Shown here piece after piece: positions 33,948 to 42,732 of a DNA stretch of 64,000 nucleotides. The number at the start of each line of letters is the position of its first letter. The first letter of the stretch is position 1. Origin of the DNA: Exiguobacterium profundum (GTDB taxonomy: Bacteria > Bacillota > Bacilli > Exiguobacteriales > Exiguobacteriaceae); NCBI RefSeq assembly GCF_001909285.1, contig NZ_MRSV01000001.1:1737051-1801050 (forward strand), read 5' to 3'. The position numbers and the translations under genes are program-made. The notes under the pieces are model-generated. The model was not told the origin of the DNA. It did no database searches and saw only the letters and a list, made by a program, of their open reading frames with translations.

Positions 33948-35354
33948 ATGGAACAAATCCAATTACATGAACTGACGATTGAGCGTGCGCATCGTGGGTA
34001 TAAAGAAGGAGAATTCACGGCGAGAGACGTGACCGCCTACTATTTAGGACGGATTGCGACGTATAATGAACGGCTTCACGCCGTCATTCAAGTCAATCCG
34101 GACGCCCTGTTCGAGGCAGAGGCAGCAGACAGGGCCTACCGAAAAGGAGTACGCAAACCGCTACTCGGCATTCCCGTCTTAATCAAAGACAATATCGAGA
34201 CGAACGGTCTGATGCGAACGACAGCGGGCGCTGCCGCGATGCGACATCATTTCGCCGCTCGAGATGCCGAGCTCGTCAAACGCTTGCGGGTTGACGGGGC
34301 CATCATCTTGGGGAAAGCGAACCTGTCCGAGTGGGCGAACTTTTTAACGGAAGATATGCCGAACGGCTGGAGTGCCGTCGGTGGACAGACGATGAACCCA
34401 TACGGCGACAAGTTAGATGTAGGGGGATCAAGCTCAGGGTCGGCTTCAGCGGTCGCGGCAAACCTCACGCTTCTCGCAGTCGGGTCTGAGACGAGCGGTT
34501 CAATCGTCCATCCGAGTGTCCATAACAGCATCGTCGGGATCAAGCCGACCGTCGGATTGATCAGTCGCTCCGGTATCATCCCGATCTCACGTTCTCAAGA
34601 TACGGCGGGACCGATGGCGCGTACGCTTCGTGATGCGGTTATCGCCTTACAATCGATGTGCGGGGAAGATGAATCGGATCCGGCAACTCTCGAGACACCG
34701 GTCGGTCCCCCATACGTGACATGTCTCGATGTGAGGCAAGCGGTCGGGATGCGTGTCGGGTTCGTCAAACCAGACATTTCAGAAGAAGAAGTCGGATTGT
34801 ATGAAGGGGCGCTCCGATTGCTACGGCAAGCCGAGGTCGAACTCGTCGAGGTCACGCTGCCGAAGCATGAGGCGCTAGAGCAGGCGGACATCCTGTTCGA
34901 CGAATTCAAGCTCGGGGTCGAGGCGTATCTTGCCAATACGACCGTGCCGTTTAAGACACTTTCCGACTTGATCGAGTGGAACGCGGAACATCCTGAATCG
35001 ATTCCGCACGGCCAGACCATCTTTGAAGAAGCGAACGCTAAATCTGGAAAACTGACTGAATCGAACTATCTCAACCGTCGCATCGAGGATGTCCGACTCG
35101 CGAAAACGGAAGGGATTGATGCATTGCTTGCGTCGCATAAACTGGACGCACTCGTCTTGCCACATGACATGAACTATGACATGGCTGCAAAAGCGGGTCA
35201 TCCGACGATTACAATACCCTATAAACGAAAAGAGAGCGGTGCCCCATTCGGTCTCTCGTTCACGGGGACGAGCTATGCGGAGCGTGATTTGATCCGAGTC
35301 GCATATGCGTTCGAACAGTTCGTCACACGACCGACGCCTCCAGATTATTCGTAA
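33948..35354 (+). CDS. Amidase family protein
   Basis: A 468-residue amidase-signature enzyme. The catalytic Ser-cisSer-Lys triad is visible: Lys in PVLIKDNIET, the Gly/Ser-rich VGGSSSGSASAVAAN with the cis-Ser, and the nucleophilic Ser in VGSETSGSIVHPS. It resembles Bacillus amidases rather than GatA, and no gatC or gatB gene is adjacent. The ATG at 33948 is 8 bases behind AAAGGAGG; 33945 is an alternative. The substrate is unknown. Confidence 0.88.
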   Translation: MEQIQLHELTIERAHRGYKEGEFTARDVTAYYLGRIATYNERLHAVIQVNPDALFEAEAADRAYRKGVRKPLLGIPVLIKDNIETNGLMRTTAGAAAMRHHFAARDAELVKRLRVDGAIILGKANLSEWANFLTEDMPNGWSAVGGQTMNPYGDKLDVGGSSSGSASAVAANLTLLAVGSETSGSIVHPSVHNSIVGIKPTVGLISRSGIIPISRSQDTAGPMARTLRDAVIALQSMCGEDESDPATLETPVGPPYVTCLDVRQAVGMRVGFVKPDISEEEVGLYEGALRLLRQAEVELVEVTLPKHEALEQADILFDEFKLGVEAYLANTTVPFKTLSDLIEWNAEHPESIPHGQTIFEEANAKSGKLTESNYLNRRIEDVRLAKTEGIDALLASHKLDALVLPHDMNYDMAAKAGHPTITIPYKRKESGAPFGLSFTGTSYAERDLIRVAYAFEQFVTRPTPPDYS

Positions 35355-35419
35355 GTTGCACCCGTCTCTCACGTCCGCTACAATGGTACGTATGCGGATT
35401 AGAGAAAGGACAGATTACA

Positions 35420-36505
35420 ATGAAATCATCTATATACGGGTTGACGTTCGATCAACTCACAAACGAGTGTACGGAAGCGGGATACGGTGCTTTCCACGCA
35501 CGTCAAGTTTGGGACTCGCTCTACATCGACCGGGTCAAATCGATGGACGACCTCAATGTACGTGATGAGGTGCGTGATTACTTAACAGAGAAATATGTCA
35601 TCTCAACACAAGAACTGTTCGTCAAACAAGAAGCGGGCGACGGGACGGTCAAATTCTTACTTAAATTACATGACGGGCACTACATCGAGACGGTGCTCAT
35701 GCGTCACAAATACGGACGTTCGGTCTGTGTGACGACTCAGGTCGGTTGTAACATCGGCTGTAGCTTCTGTGCGAGCGGCTTGTTGAAAAAGACACGTGAC
35801 TTGACGGCGGGTGAGGTCGTCGAGCAGATCATGACCGTCCAACACTTCCTCGATGAAGAGGGTGAAGGGGACCGCGTCAGCCATATCGTCGTTATGGGAA
35901 TCGGTGAACCGTTCGATAACTTCGACAACTTGGTCGACTTCTTGCTTGTCGTCAAAGATGAGCGTGGACTTGCGATTGCTCCGCGTAAAATCAACGTGTC
36001 GACGAGTGGTCTCGCGGATAAGATCTACAAGTTCGCAGACCTCGACTTACGCATCAACTTGGCGCTCTCTCTACATGCGCCAAACGATGAATTACGTACT
36101 CGCATCATGAAAATCAACCGGGCGTTCCCGCTTGATAAACTCATGCCGTCGATTCGCTATTACGTCGAGAAGACGAATAAACGAATCACATTCGAGTATA
36201 TCCTGCTCTCGAAAGTGAACGATTTGCCGGAACATGCGGAAGAACTCGCCGACTTGATCGAAGACATCAAAGACAAGTCGTACGTCAACTTGATTCCATA
36301 TAACCCGGTCAACGAGCACATCCAATATGAGCGAAGCACGCCTGAGGACATCATGGCGTTCTACGATATCTTGAAAAAACGTGGCGTCAACACTGGTGTC
36401 CGTCTCGAGCACGGGACAGACATCGATGCGGCATGTGGACAACTCCGCAGTAAGCATATGAACGTCGAAGGCGCGAAGAAAAAAATGGCCTCTCCGGGAA
36501 ATTGA
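35420..36505 (+). CDS. rlmN: Radical SAM rRNA methyltransferase, RlmN type
   Basis: A 361-residue dual-specificity methyltransferase that methylates C2 of A2503 in 23S rRNA (and A37 of some tRNAs). The [4Fe-4S] cluster motif is CNIGCSFC (Cys110, 114, 117). Also seen are VVMGIGEPFDNFDNL, INVSTSGLADKIYKFAD, NLALSLHAPNDELRT and the C-terminal catalytic Cys in IDAACGQLRSKH. The IGEPFDN and SGL motifs favour RlmN over Cfr. It ends at a strong terminator. Since many Bacillales have rlmN in the rpe/stp region, this may be a second, divergent copy. Confidence 0.85.
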   Translation: MKSSIYGLTFDQLTNECTEAGYGAFHARQVWDSLYIDRVKSMDDLNVRDEVRDYLTEKYVISTQELFVKQEAGDGTVKFLLKLHDGHYIETVLMRHKYGRSVCVTTQVGCNIGCSFCASGLLKKTRDLTAGEVVEQIMTVQHFLDEEGEGDRVSHIVVMGIGEPFDNFDNLVDFLLVVKDERGLAIAPRKINVSTSGLADKIYKFADLDLRINLALSLHAPNDELRTRIMKINRAFPLDKLMPSIRYYVEKTNKRITFEYILLSKVNDLPEHAEELADLIEDIKDKSYVNLIPYNPVNEHIQYERSTPEDIMAFYDILKKRGVNTGVRLEHGTDIDAACGQLRSKHMNVEGAKKKMASPGN

Positions 36506-36509
36506 ACTG

Positions 36510-36558
36510 AACCCTGAATGATAGACACTTGATAAAAAGTGCTCATTCAGGGTTTTTG
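36510..36558 (+). terminator. Terminator after rlmN
   Basis: AACCCTGAATGA (36510-36521) pairs perfectly with TCATTCAGGGTT (36543-36554), followed by TTTTT. Confidence 0.9.
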
Positions 36559-36800
36559 ACGTTTCCCTTTTTGGTGGAGCACGGTCGTGGCAAGTCGATT
36601 CGTTTCGAATTGATCTAACGATAGATGGTGGAGAAGACAATTTGTTCCGGCGACTAGCTCGCTCGCAGCTTCCCGATGTTCGCCCGGCGCGTCTTGTCGT
36701 CGAGCTTCGTCGTTGCGTCACAATTGGCCTTCGACTTCTCGTAGCGGCCCCGTCTTGAGATGGACCGGATGGACATTCCGAGCTCCAGATAGGTCTCTAC
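36556..36800 (-). pseudogene. Probable decayed gene on the minus strand
   Basis: Protein-like stretches appear in two minus-strand frames: ETYLELGMSIRSI with KANCDATTKLDDKTRRANIG, ending at a stop near 36659, and then, after a shift, ASELVAGTNCLLHHLSLDQF with ETNRLATTVLHQKG. Together they look like one frameshifted ~80-residue product. It is not recognised. No start codon or ribosome site fits. The rest of the 36506-36957 gap is AT-rich and holds nothing clear. Confidence 0.3.
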
Positions 36801-36957
36801 TTCACACGTTTTATTGTGGTAAGGTGGTGTGGCTCATGAGATTTCCTACGTCTGAATATTTGTGTGATAACTTCATTCGACAAAAGGAAAGCGTCAAGGT
36901 TTTTTGTGTTTTTTTTTGAGTGTTGCACTTAATTTTATAATTCATCATAAGTAAAAC

Positions 36958-37272
36958 CTAACCCCACCACATGGCAACGACAAAGAATGACCAACTAACA
37001 GCAAACGGTGCCGAAATAAATCCAATCATGATAAATCCCTGATACTGTATATAGTTAGAGTCTTTTATCTTAAAAACTATACGAAACATCAAGAACATGA
37101 TGAAACTTAACAAATATAATATCCATCCTAAGATGGTCAACCCTGTAAGATAGTAAATCGGATAGGTATCAACAACGTGATCACTTAAAAAGTAGGCGAT
37201 CCCTTGACCAAAAACACACAATATTGTTGCTGTTAGAAGGCTGATAACCAATAACAAGTAAGGCTTCTTCAT
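36958..37272 (-). CDS. Small membrane protein, unknown
   Basis: A 104-residue protein with three predicted transmembrane helices (about residues 4-29, 40-66 and 76-103). AAAGGAGG lies just upstream, and the ATG follows directly on the TGA of the preceding gene. Base composition is clearly more AT-rich than in neighbouring genes, which suggests horizontal origin. No family is recognised. Confidence 0.6.
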   Translation of the reverse strand: MKKPYLLLVISLLTATILCVFGQGIAYFLSDHVVDTYPIYYLTGLTILGWILYLLSFIMFLMFRIVFKIKDSNYIQYQGFIMIGFISAPFAVSWSFFVVAMWWG

Positions 37273-37572
37273 TCACTTTCCTCCTTTATGTTTCTTCCTA
37301 TTTTTTACCCGATACAGTATGAAATCTAGAGTTAGACCGTAAAACAAGCCGATTGTCACTCGAAGAAGATAGCCTCCCCACAAAATTTCGTCAGCTGATT
37401 CATCAAATATAAAACTTCGAAATGTTTCACTGTAAACCATATGATATAGGATTGGATCTAATCCGAAGAAAAAGAATAATAGGCCTTTATCATCCTGGTC
37501 GGTAAAATTCAAATAACAAACAAATATAGAGACTAACAAAAAAAAAAAACTAAATGTTTTAATCATTTTCAT
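37273..37572 (-). CDS. Small membrane protein, unknown
   Basis: A 99-residue protein with an N-terminal helix rich in Phe (FSFFFLLVSIFVCYLNF), a middle hydrophobic stretch, a C-terminal helix (LRVTIGLFYGLTLDFILY) and a basic tail. The ATG at 37572 has AAGGGG upstream. It is directly joined to the next small membrane gene and shares its AT-rich composition, so both form a two-gene unit. No family is recognised. Confidence 0.6.
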   Translation of the reverse strand: MKMIKTFSFFFLLVSIFVCYLNFTDQDDKGLLFFFFGLDPILYHMVYSETFRSFIFDESADEILWGGYLLRVTIGLFYGLTLDFILYRVKNRKKHKGGK

Positions 37573-37610
37573 GGAAATACCCCTTCTCATTTCAGTATGT
37601 ACTGCTTTAG

Positions 37611-37643
37611 TGTAATTTTACACCATAGTTGTAATTTTACCAA
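37611..37643 (-). promoter_or_regulatory. Promoter with two TGTAAAATTACA-like repeats
   Basis: On the minus strand TTGGTA (37643-37638), a 17-base spacer and TAAAAT (37620-37615). Two copies of the near-palindrome TGTAAAATTACA (37611-37622 and 37630-37641, centres 19 bases apart) cover the -10 and -35 boxes. A dyad repressor bound here would block the promoter. The 37644-38019 stretch upstream is AT-rich with no gene visible. Confidence 0.45.
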
Positions 37644-38019
37644 TGCCAAATATTATGAAAAACCTTTTGTATAATCACTAACAATTTTCCATAATGATGA
37701 TCTAATTCATCTCAATGGCACTTTCATTAGACAATCAGTAATTTATGAAGAATAAGTGTTTATCTCTGTATTTTGGTTAAGAAAGATAACATTCATTCCT
37801 ATTCAATTTATAAAATGAGAAACTAGATATTTTCTTGTAAGTAGATAATTTTCAATTGGTATTGTGAGCGGTTCAGAGCGCCGAAGATTCACCATTGTCG
37901 TAAAACATCAATCTATATGACTGCGAAGGATACGTGATAAATGACTAGCCTTCTTTGCTTTGTGACACTCCTATACAGAATTGTTTTCAGCAACGAACAC
38001 AAACAGCGGAATATAAAAG

Positions 38020-38050
38020 AGATGACCCCGGAGCAATACCGGAGCCATCT
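38020..38050 (-). terminator. Terminator of the methyltransferase gene
   Basis: On the minus strand a 12-bp stem (AGATGGCTCCGG with TCCGGGGTCATCT, including two G-T pairs), followed by CTTTTATATT. It lies 70 bases after the stop codon. Confidence 0.75.
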
Positions 38051-38119
38051 GATTGCCGAATAGAATTCGAGTTACTCAGTCCATAAAACTGGGCTCGTTT
38101 AAACGAAAAGGCCGTTCGT

Positions 38120-38719
38120 TTACCGTTTTTGCCCGACATATTGAATCACAGCAGATTCGCCGTGATGAAGCGTGCCTTCTTCTCGCCAGACGACCGTCTC
38201 ATGTAAGACGAGCGGTACGAAATCGTCCTCTAGTTGGTGGAACATCTCTTCGGTGTAAAGAAGTGAGGCGTCGTTTGGTCCACCTGTCCCGTAAGCGAGT
38301 TGATGTGTAGAGTAGACTTCACTCAGGAACAAACCTTCAGGTTGAAGCGTTTGTTGGATACCCGTGAACACCTTTTCTCTGACATGTGGAGGAAAGTGGC
38401 CAAAGATACAGATGACCATGTCATACGCCTCGTTTGGCCAATCGGCTTCATTCAAGTCGATCTGTTTCGTCTGAATGGATACGTTTCGTGACGTCGCCAA
38501 GCGTTTCGCTTTGTCGATCCCTGCTATAGAAACGTCCCATATCTCGACTTCAAAGCCGAGCGTGGCGAGCCACACCGCGTTTCGACCTTCGCCCTCCGCG
38601 ATGGCCAATACACGTTTTCTTTCAGGTTGATGAGACGTGACCCATTTCCGTAAGAACTCGTTTGGCTCTGTCCCATACACATAATCTTCCGAACTAAATC
38701 GTTCATCCCATTTAGACAA
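38120..38719 (-). CDS. Class I SAM-dependent methyltransferase (TehB-like)
   Basis: A ~199-residue methyltransferase with a start region SKWDERFSSEDYVYGTEPNE and motif I VLAIAEGEGRNAVWLA, as in TehB/thiopurine-methyltransferase-like proteins. The motif II region is VEIWDVSIAGIDKAK, and motif IV is YDMVICIFGHFPP. The start is uncertain: TTG at 38719 is 10 bases behind GAGAGGA, and GTG at 38728 is too close. The substrate is unknown; small hydrophobic or tellurite-like substrates are known in the family. Confidence 0.83.
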   Translation of the reverse strand: MSKWDERFSSEDYVYGTEPNEFLRKWVTSHQPERKRVLAIAEGEGRNAVWLATLGFEVEIWDVSIAGIDKAKRLATSRNVSIQTKQIDLNEADWPNEAYDMVICIFGHFPPHVREKVFTGIQQTLQPEGLFLSEVYSTHQLAYGTGGPNDASLLYTEEMFHQLEDDFVPLVLHETVVWREEGTLHHGESAVIQYVGQKR

Positions 38720-38862
38720 GCCTTTCACATCCTCTCTGCTTTGACTATAGCAAACTGAACGGACGACAATCAAAATCCGTCACGATTTTCTGGATTCATG
38801 CATAGTCCCGATGCGAGAGGGGAATAGATTTCTGAACTAATGGATAGAGTGGAGGCTAAGTG

Positions 38863-39744
38863 ATGGAGAAAGTAGATGCGTCGTTGTGGATTCGTGTACG
38901 GAATACGCTTGGTGAAGGTCCGTGTTGGGATGCCGAGCTGAAGCGATTCTATTGGGTGGATATCGAAGGTCATACGTTATGGTGGTATGACGAACGTGAA
39001 GATGAAATCTCGTCCTTTGAAGTCGGAAAACAGGTCGGTTTCGTTATTCCAAAAGTGACGGATGGGGTTGTCCTCGGCTTGAAGGACGGCATTTATGAAT
39101 GGGATGAGATCAATCGGGACTTGAAGAAGATTGTCGAGTTGGATGATCCGGACGGTCAATTGCGGTTTAATGACGGAAAAGCCGATCCATACGGTCGAAT
39201 CTTCGCCGGAACGCTTCATCTCGAAGACAAAGAGAATCAAGCGACATTGTATCGTATCGATCGGGATGGTACGACGACGACACTCATGAATGAGCTCACA
39301 CTTTCGAACGGGTTGACGTGGTCTCCTGACCATTCCGTTTTTTATCATATCGATACACCGACTGAAACGATTCGCCAATATGATTTTGATTTGAAGGCGG
39401 GTACGTTATCAAATGGAAAGGTCGTCATCGATTTCGCAGACGAGGATGGCTTCCCAGATGGTATGACATCAGATACGGAAGGGTGTTTATGGATCGCGCA
39501 TTACGCTGGAGGTAAAGTATCTCGCTGGAATCCATCAACCGGTGAAAAACTGTTAGAAGTTCACGTTCCGGCACCGAATGTTACATCATGCGCCTTTATC
39601 GGGGATGGACTCAATCGATTGGCCATCACGACGGCTCGTGAGGGGATGGATGAGGAAGCGTTAGCCGAATATCCGGATGCTGGATCGGTATTTATCATCG
39701 ATACAGAGGTGAAAGGGATGCCGCTTTATCGCTTTGGGCGTTGA
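38863..39744 (+). CDS. SMP-30/gluconolactonase family protein
   Basis: A 293-residue six-bladed propeller of the SMP-30/regucalcin family, whose members hydrolyse sugar lactones with a divalent metal. Seen are the N-terminal LGEGPCWDAELKRFYWVDIE with the metal-binding Glu, RFNDGKADPYGRIFAGTL with the Asn, TLSNGLTWSPD with the second Asn, and DGFPDGMTSDTEGCLWIAH with the catalytic Asp. GGAGG lies upstream of the ATG at 38863. The following small gene starts 12 bases after it. Confidence 0.9.
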   Translation: MEKVDASLWIRVRNTLGEGPCWDAELKRFYWVDIEGHTLWWYDEREDEISSFEVGKQVGFVIPKVTDGVVLGLKDGIYEWDEINRDLKKIVELDDPDGQLRFNDGKADPYGRIFAGTLHLEDKENQATLYRIDRDGTTTTLMNELTLSNGLTWSPDHSVFYHIDTPTETIRQYDFDLKAGTLSNGKVVIDFADEDGFPDGMTSDTEGCLWIAHYAGGKVSRWNPSTGEKLLEVHVPAPNVTSCAFIGDGLNRLAITTAREGMDEEALAEYPDAGSVFIIDTEVKGMPLYRFGR

Positions 39745-39756
39745 GGAGGACATGCA

Positions 39757-40023
39757 ATGGTGAAACGACTGTTAGTTCGAGCGGGTATTGGGTTGGCAGT
39801 TGCGGCAGCGGTCAAGATGGGGATTCAAAAGTTGCAAGAAAATCGATCGCGGGAAGAAGATCATTCTTATCTCGACCCGAAATGGGACGAGGTGCCGAGT
39901 GTCGATTCTGACAAGGACGAGGATGAGGTCGGGTTGACGCAACTCGACTCCATCTATCGAGCGGAGTGGCAAGCGAACGCCTATCCTCGCTCGGAAGCAG
40001 AACGAAAAGCGTTGGAAGAATAA
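39757..40023 (+). CDS. Small anchored acidic protein, unknown
   Basis: An 88-residue protein with an N-terminal hydrophobic segment (RAGIGLAVAAAVKMGIQKL) and a long charged, mostly acidic tail (DSDKDEDEVG). GAGGAGG precedes the ATG. It probably shares a transcript with the SMP-30 gene. No family is recognised. Confidence 0.65.
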   Translation: MVKRLLVRAGIGLAVAAAVKMGIQKLQENRSREEDHSYLDPKWDEVPSVDSDKDEDEVGLTQLDSIYRAEWQANAYPRSEAERKALEE

Positions 40024-40036
40024 GAGTATGTTTTTC

Positions 40037-40065
40037 AAAACACGTCCATATGGCGTGTTTTTTTG
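40037..40065 (+). terminator. Terminator before the Zur-controlled gene
   Basis: AAAACACG / CGTGTTTT with a 9-base loop, continuing into a T run. Confidence 0.8.
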
Positions 40066-40096
40066 TTGTTAAAAAAGATAAGTCGTTTCAATATAT

Positions 40097-40117
40097 AAAA
40101 AGTAATCATTACGATTT
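40097..40117 (+). promoter_or_regulatory. Zur box upstream of yciC
   Basis: AAAAAGTAATCATTACGATTT matches the 21-base Bacillus Zur operator (AAATCGTAATNATTACGATTT) at 18 or 19 positions, and its core GTAATCATTAC is a perfect palindrome. It ends 14 bases before the start codon. Zur with Zn2+ would repress the gene. Confidence 0.87.
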
Positions 40118-40131
40118 AATGGAGGATTATC

Positions 40132-41331
40132 ATGAAACGAATTCCAATTACAGTACTCTCGGGTTATCTTGGTAGCGGTAAGACGACACTGCTCAACCAC
40201 ATCTTACATAACCGGGAAAATAAAAAATATGCGGTCATCGTGAACGATATGAGTGAGTTGAATATCGATGAGAAATTGATTGAACAGGGTGGTTTCTCCC
40301 GTACCGATGAAAAATTAGTCGAACTCTCGAACGGGTGCATCTGTTGTACCCTCCGCGAGGATTTGCTGACAGCGGTCTATGAGTTGACAAAGGATCGCGA
40401 CCTCGATGGCATCATCATCGAGTCTTCTGGTATCTCTGAACCGATTCCCGTTGCGCAGACATTCACGTATGCCGATGATACGCTCGGAATCGATTTGACG
40501 AGCCGTGTCTATATCGATGCGATGGTCACTGTCGTCGATGCGTATCGTTTCTTCAAAGATTTCAATTCTGGTGAATCGCTCATGGAACGTCAACAAGCCG
40601 TCGATACAGGAGATGTCCGTGAAGTCGTCGACCTACTCGTCGATCAAGTCGAATTTGCGGATATCATCGTGTTGAATAAGGCAGACCGGGTGTCTGAAGC
40701 GGAACTGCAGGAGATGAAAGGGCTACTTAAGACACTCAACCCGAGCGCCCGATTATTGACTTCAACGTACTCCGACGTTGCGTTAGACGATCTACTCGAT
40801 GTCCAGTTGTTCGATTTCGATCAGGCGATGCGTGCGGCGGGATGGATTCAAGAACTTGAGGCAGAAGAACATACGCCGGAAACGGAAGAGTATGGCATCA
40901 GCTCGTTCGTCTACCGTCGTCGTCGACCGTTCCACCCTGAGCGTTTGATGAATTGGATGGAGCATTACCCTGAAGAAATCGTCCGCGCCAAAGGCTTCTT
41001 GTGGATCGCGTCACGGAACGACCTTGCCTGTCTCTTCTCCCAGGCCGGATACGCATCGACGCTCGAACATGCCGGTCGTTGGTTAGCGACCCTTCCCGAG
41101 AGTGAACGAGAGGCCATGTTCTCCTCAGAACCGGAACTGCGCGAGGACTACATCGAGCCGTACGGAGACCGACAGAACGAATTGGTCCTTATCGGTCAAC
41201 GGATGGACCGGGATGCGGTCGAGCAATCACTTGACGCCTGTTTGTTGACGGATGAGGAGATGGTAGCGGAGTGGGATTCGTTCCATGACCCACTTCCTGG
41301 TACTGGCCAACTCGTCACCTATTCAGATTGA
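40132..41331 (+). CDS. yciC: Zinc-responsive COG0523 GTPase (YciC/ZagA)
   Basis: A 399-residue CobW/COG0523 GTPase, highly similar by eye to B. subtilis YciC (ZagA), a zinc metallochaperone produced under zinc starvation. Walker A is GYLGSGKTT (residues 11-19), the metal site is GCICCTLR (Cys69, 71, 72), and the guanine-specificity motif is LNKAD. The C-terminal CobW domain has [18 protein letters not shown] and [14 protein letters not shown]. There is no His-rich linker. The Zur box directly upstream supports the assignment. It may deliver Zn2+ to folate synthesis or other zinc enzymes. Confidence 0.92.
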   Translation: MKRIPITVLSGYLGSGKTTLLNHILHNRENKKYAVIVNDMSELNIDEKLIEQGGFSRTDEKLVELSNGCICCTLREDLLTAVYELTKDRDLDGIIIESSGISEPIPVAQTFTYADDTLGIDLTSRVYIDAMVTVVDAYRFFKDFNSGESLMERQQAVDTGDVREVVDLLVDQVEFADIIVLNKADRVSEAELQEMKGLLKTLNPSARLLTSTYSDVALDDLLDVQLFDFDQAMRAAGWIQELEAEEHTPETEEYGISSFVYRRRRPFHPERLMNWMEHYPEEIVRAKGFLWIASRNDLACLFSQAGYASTLEHAGRWLATLPESEREAMFSSEPELREDYIEPYGDRQNELVLIGQRMDRDAVEQSLDACLLTDEEMVAEWDSFHDPLPGTGQLVTYSD

Positions 41332-41334
41332 CCG

Positions 41335-41363
41335 TTTACAAACTGACGAAACATCGCTATACT
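41335..41363 (+). promoter_or_regulatory. Promoter of the thiamine operon
   Basis: TTTACA (41335-41340), a 17-base spacer and TATACT (41358-41363), placed 30 bases before the TPP riboswitch. Confidence 0.7.
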
Positions 41364-41393
41364 GTGACTGCATAAGTAACCGCATATCAATGA

Positions 41394-41484
41394 CTGCACT
41401 AGGGGTGCTTCGGCTGAGATGTGAGCATGGCTCCGATCCCTTATAACTCGATCCAGGTAATACTGGCGTGAGGAAGTGCGGCAC
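41394..41484 (+). promoter_or_regulatory. TPP riboswitch (THI box)
   Basis: The THI-box landmarks appear in order: CACTAGGGGTGC, GGCTGAGATG, GATCCCTTATAACTCGATCC, and AGGTAATACTGGCGTGAGGAAGTG at the 3' side (read as AGGTAATACTGGCGTGAGG). A terminator follows at 41517-41543. TPP binding would stop transcription of ykoFEDC. Confidence 0.95.
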
Positions 41485-41516
41485 TTTCTCTATGCAAGTT
41501 TGTATAGATTTTGTTG

Positions 41517-41543
41517 CTGCATTCTCATGAATGCGGCTTTTTT
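41517..41543 (+). terminator. TPP riboswitch terminator
   Basis: GCTGCATTC / GAATGCGGC with a TCAT loop, followed by TTTTTTT. Confidence 0.9.
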
Positions 41544-41573
41544 TATGCAAATTCATATAGAGGGGGAGACAAG

Positions 41574-42164
41574 ATGAATGAATCATGTGGCACGAGTCCG
41601 ATTGTCGGATTTCGCTTCACGCTTAGCCCGATGACAGATGACTTTGTCGGGACGATCAAAGGGGCATTGAAAGGAACGAATATGACGGGTGTGTGGCGAC
41701 ATACGGATGACGTGTCGACCGTGATCCGAGGTCGCGCCGAGCACGTGTTCGACGTCGCACGGACCGTCTTAAGCCTGGCTTCGGAGGAAGGACGCCATGT
41801 CTCGATGAGCGGAACCTTCTCTGTCGGATGTCCGGGAGATTCGGCAGGGGATGAGGTGCTCGAGGCACCACCACAACCACTGAATGGAATTTCAAGAGAA
41901 CAGTATGTCTCGTCACAGTTCGCGCTTTATCCGATGGGGGCGGAGAACTATATGGATCTCATCTATGATGAAATCGAGCAAGCGAAACAGGCGGGTGTCT
42001 ATAATGACTCCATGCACTACGCGTCAGGCATTCATGGGAACTTGGATGATGTGTTTTCGTATTATGAGGCGGCGTTCAATCGGACACGCGAGAAGAATCG
42101 ACACGTCGTTATGACGGTGACGTTCAGTGTGAACAGTCCGTCACATGGAGGACGACATGCTTAA
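41574..42164 (+). CDS. ykoF: Thiamine/hydroxymethylpyrimidine-binding protein YkoF
   Basis: A 196-residue cytosolic protein with two ACT-like YkoF/MTH1187 repeats (residues ~10-90 and ~110-192), each binding thiamine or HMP. The repeats are visible as FRFTLSPMTDDFVGTIKGAL with VRTVLSLASEEGRHV-like text, and SQFALYPMGAENYMDLIYDE with VVMTVTFSVNSP. It is the first gene after the TPP riboswitch and overlaps ykoE by 8 bases. The ATG at 41574 has GGGGGAG upstream. It helps uptake of HMP or thiamine via YkoEDC. Confidence 0.9.
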   Translation: MNESCGTSPIVGFRFTLSPMTDDFVGTIKGALKGTNMTGVWRHTDDVSTVIRGRAEHVFDVARTVLSLASEEGRHVSMSGTFSVGCPGDSAGDEVLEAPPQPLNGISREQYVSSQFALYPMGAENYMDLIYDEIEQAKQAGVYNDSMHYASGIHGNLDDVFSYYEAAFNRTREKNRHVVMTVTFSVNSPSHGGRHA

Positions 42165-42732
42165 ATCGTGGAAATTGAAAGAGGTCGTTCTCGTCTCCGT
42201 ATTGTCTGTCGTCTTTGCCGTCGTCTACTTACTGTTCGTCCATATAGGGAACTTATGGGCGGGATTGATCGGGCCGATCGCCTATGAATGGATTTTCGGT
42301 ATCTGGTTCATCGTGTCGATCATCTCGGCGTACATCATCCGGAAGCCGGGTGTTGCCTTCATCTCGGAAGTGATGGCAGCGACGATTGAGATGTTGATTG
42401 GAAATGCGATCGGACCACGTATCATCTTGGTCGGCATCGTCCAAGGTCTTGGGGCTGAAGCTGTCTTTGCGATGACAGGCTATCGTCGATATGAGCTATG
42501 GGTTCTCATGCTAGCTGGATTTGGCTCGGCCGTTACGAGTTTCGTGTATACCTACTTCATGAGCGGATTTGCGATGCTTGAACCAGGATATGTGGCGACG
42601 ATGTTCGGGCTGCGCGCGGTCAGCGGCATGGTCATCGCAGGAATCGGTGGGAAGTTGCTCAGTGACCTGTTGCTCAAGACGGGGTCGCTTCGTGGCTATG
42701 CGATCGCTCGGAGTGGGAACGTCCATGGTTGA
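42157..42732 (+). CDS. ykoE: ECF transporter S component YkoE (thiamine/HMP)
   Basis: A 191-residue membrane protein with five or six helices, the substrate-capturing S component of an energy-coupling factor importer. The WKLKEVVLVSVLSVVFAVVY start and the AEWIF-like AYEWIFGIWF segment are typical of YkoE, as is PRIILVGIVQGLGAEAVFA. GGAGG lies 5-6 bases before the ATG at 42157. It overlaps its neighbours on both sides. Confidence 0.9.
   Translation: MLKSWKLKEVVLVSVLSVVFAVVYLLFVHIGNLWAGLIGPIAYEWIFGIWFIVSIISAYIIRKPGVAFISEVMAATIEMLIGNAIGPRIILVGIVQGLGAEAVFAMTGYRRYELWVLMLAGFGSAVTSFVYTYFMSGFAMLEPGYVATMFGLRAVSGMVIAGIGGKLLSDLLLKTGSLRGYAIARSGNVHG

Noticed and set aside
36092-36721. Minus-strand frame of 209 codons opposite the 3' end of rlmN
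   Set aside because: Most of it is antisense to rlmN and its product is low-complexity and Arg-rich. Only the part beyond 36556 shows signs of real, but decayed, coding in other frames.
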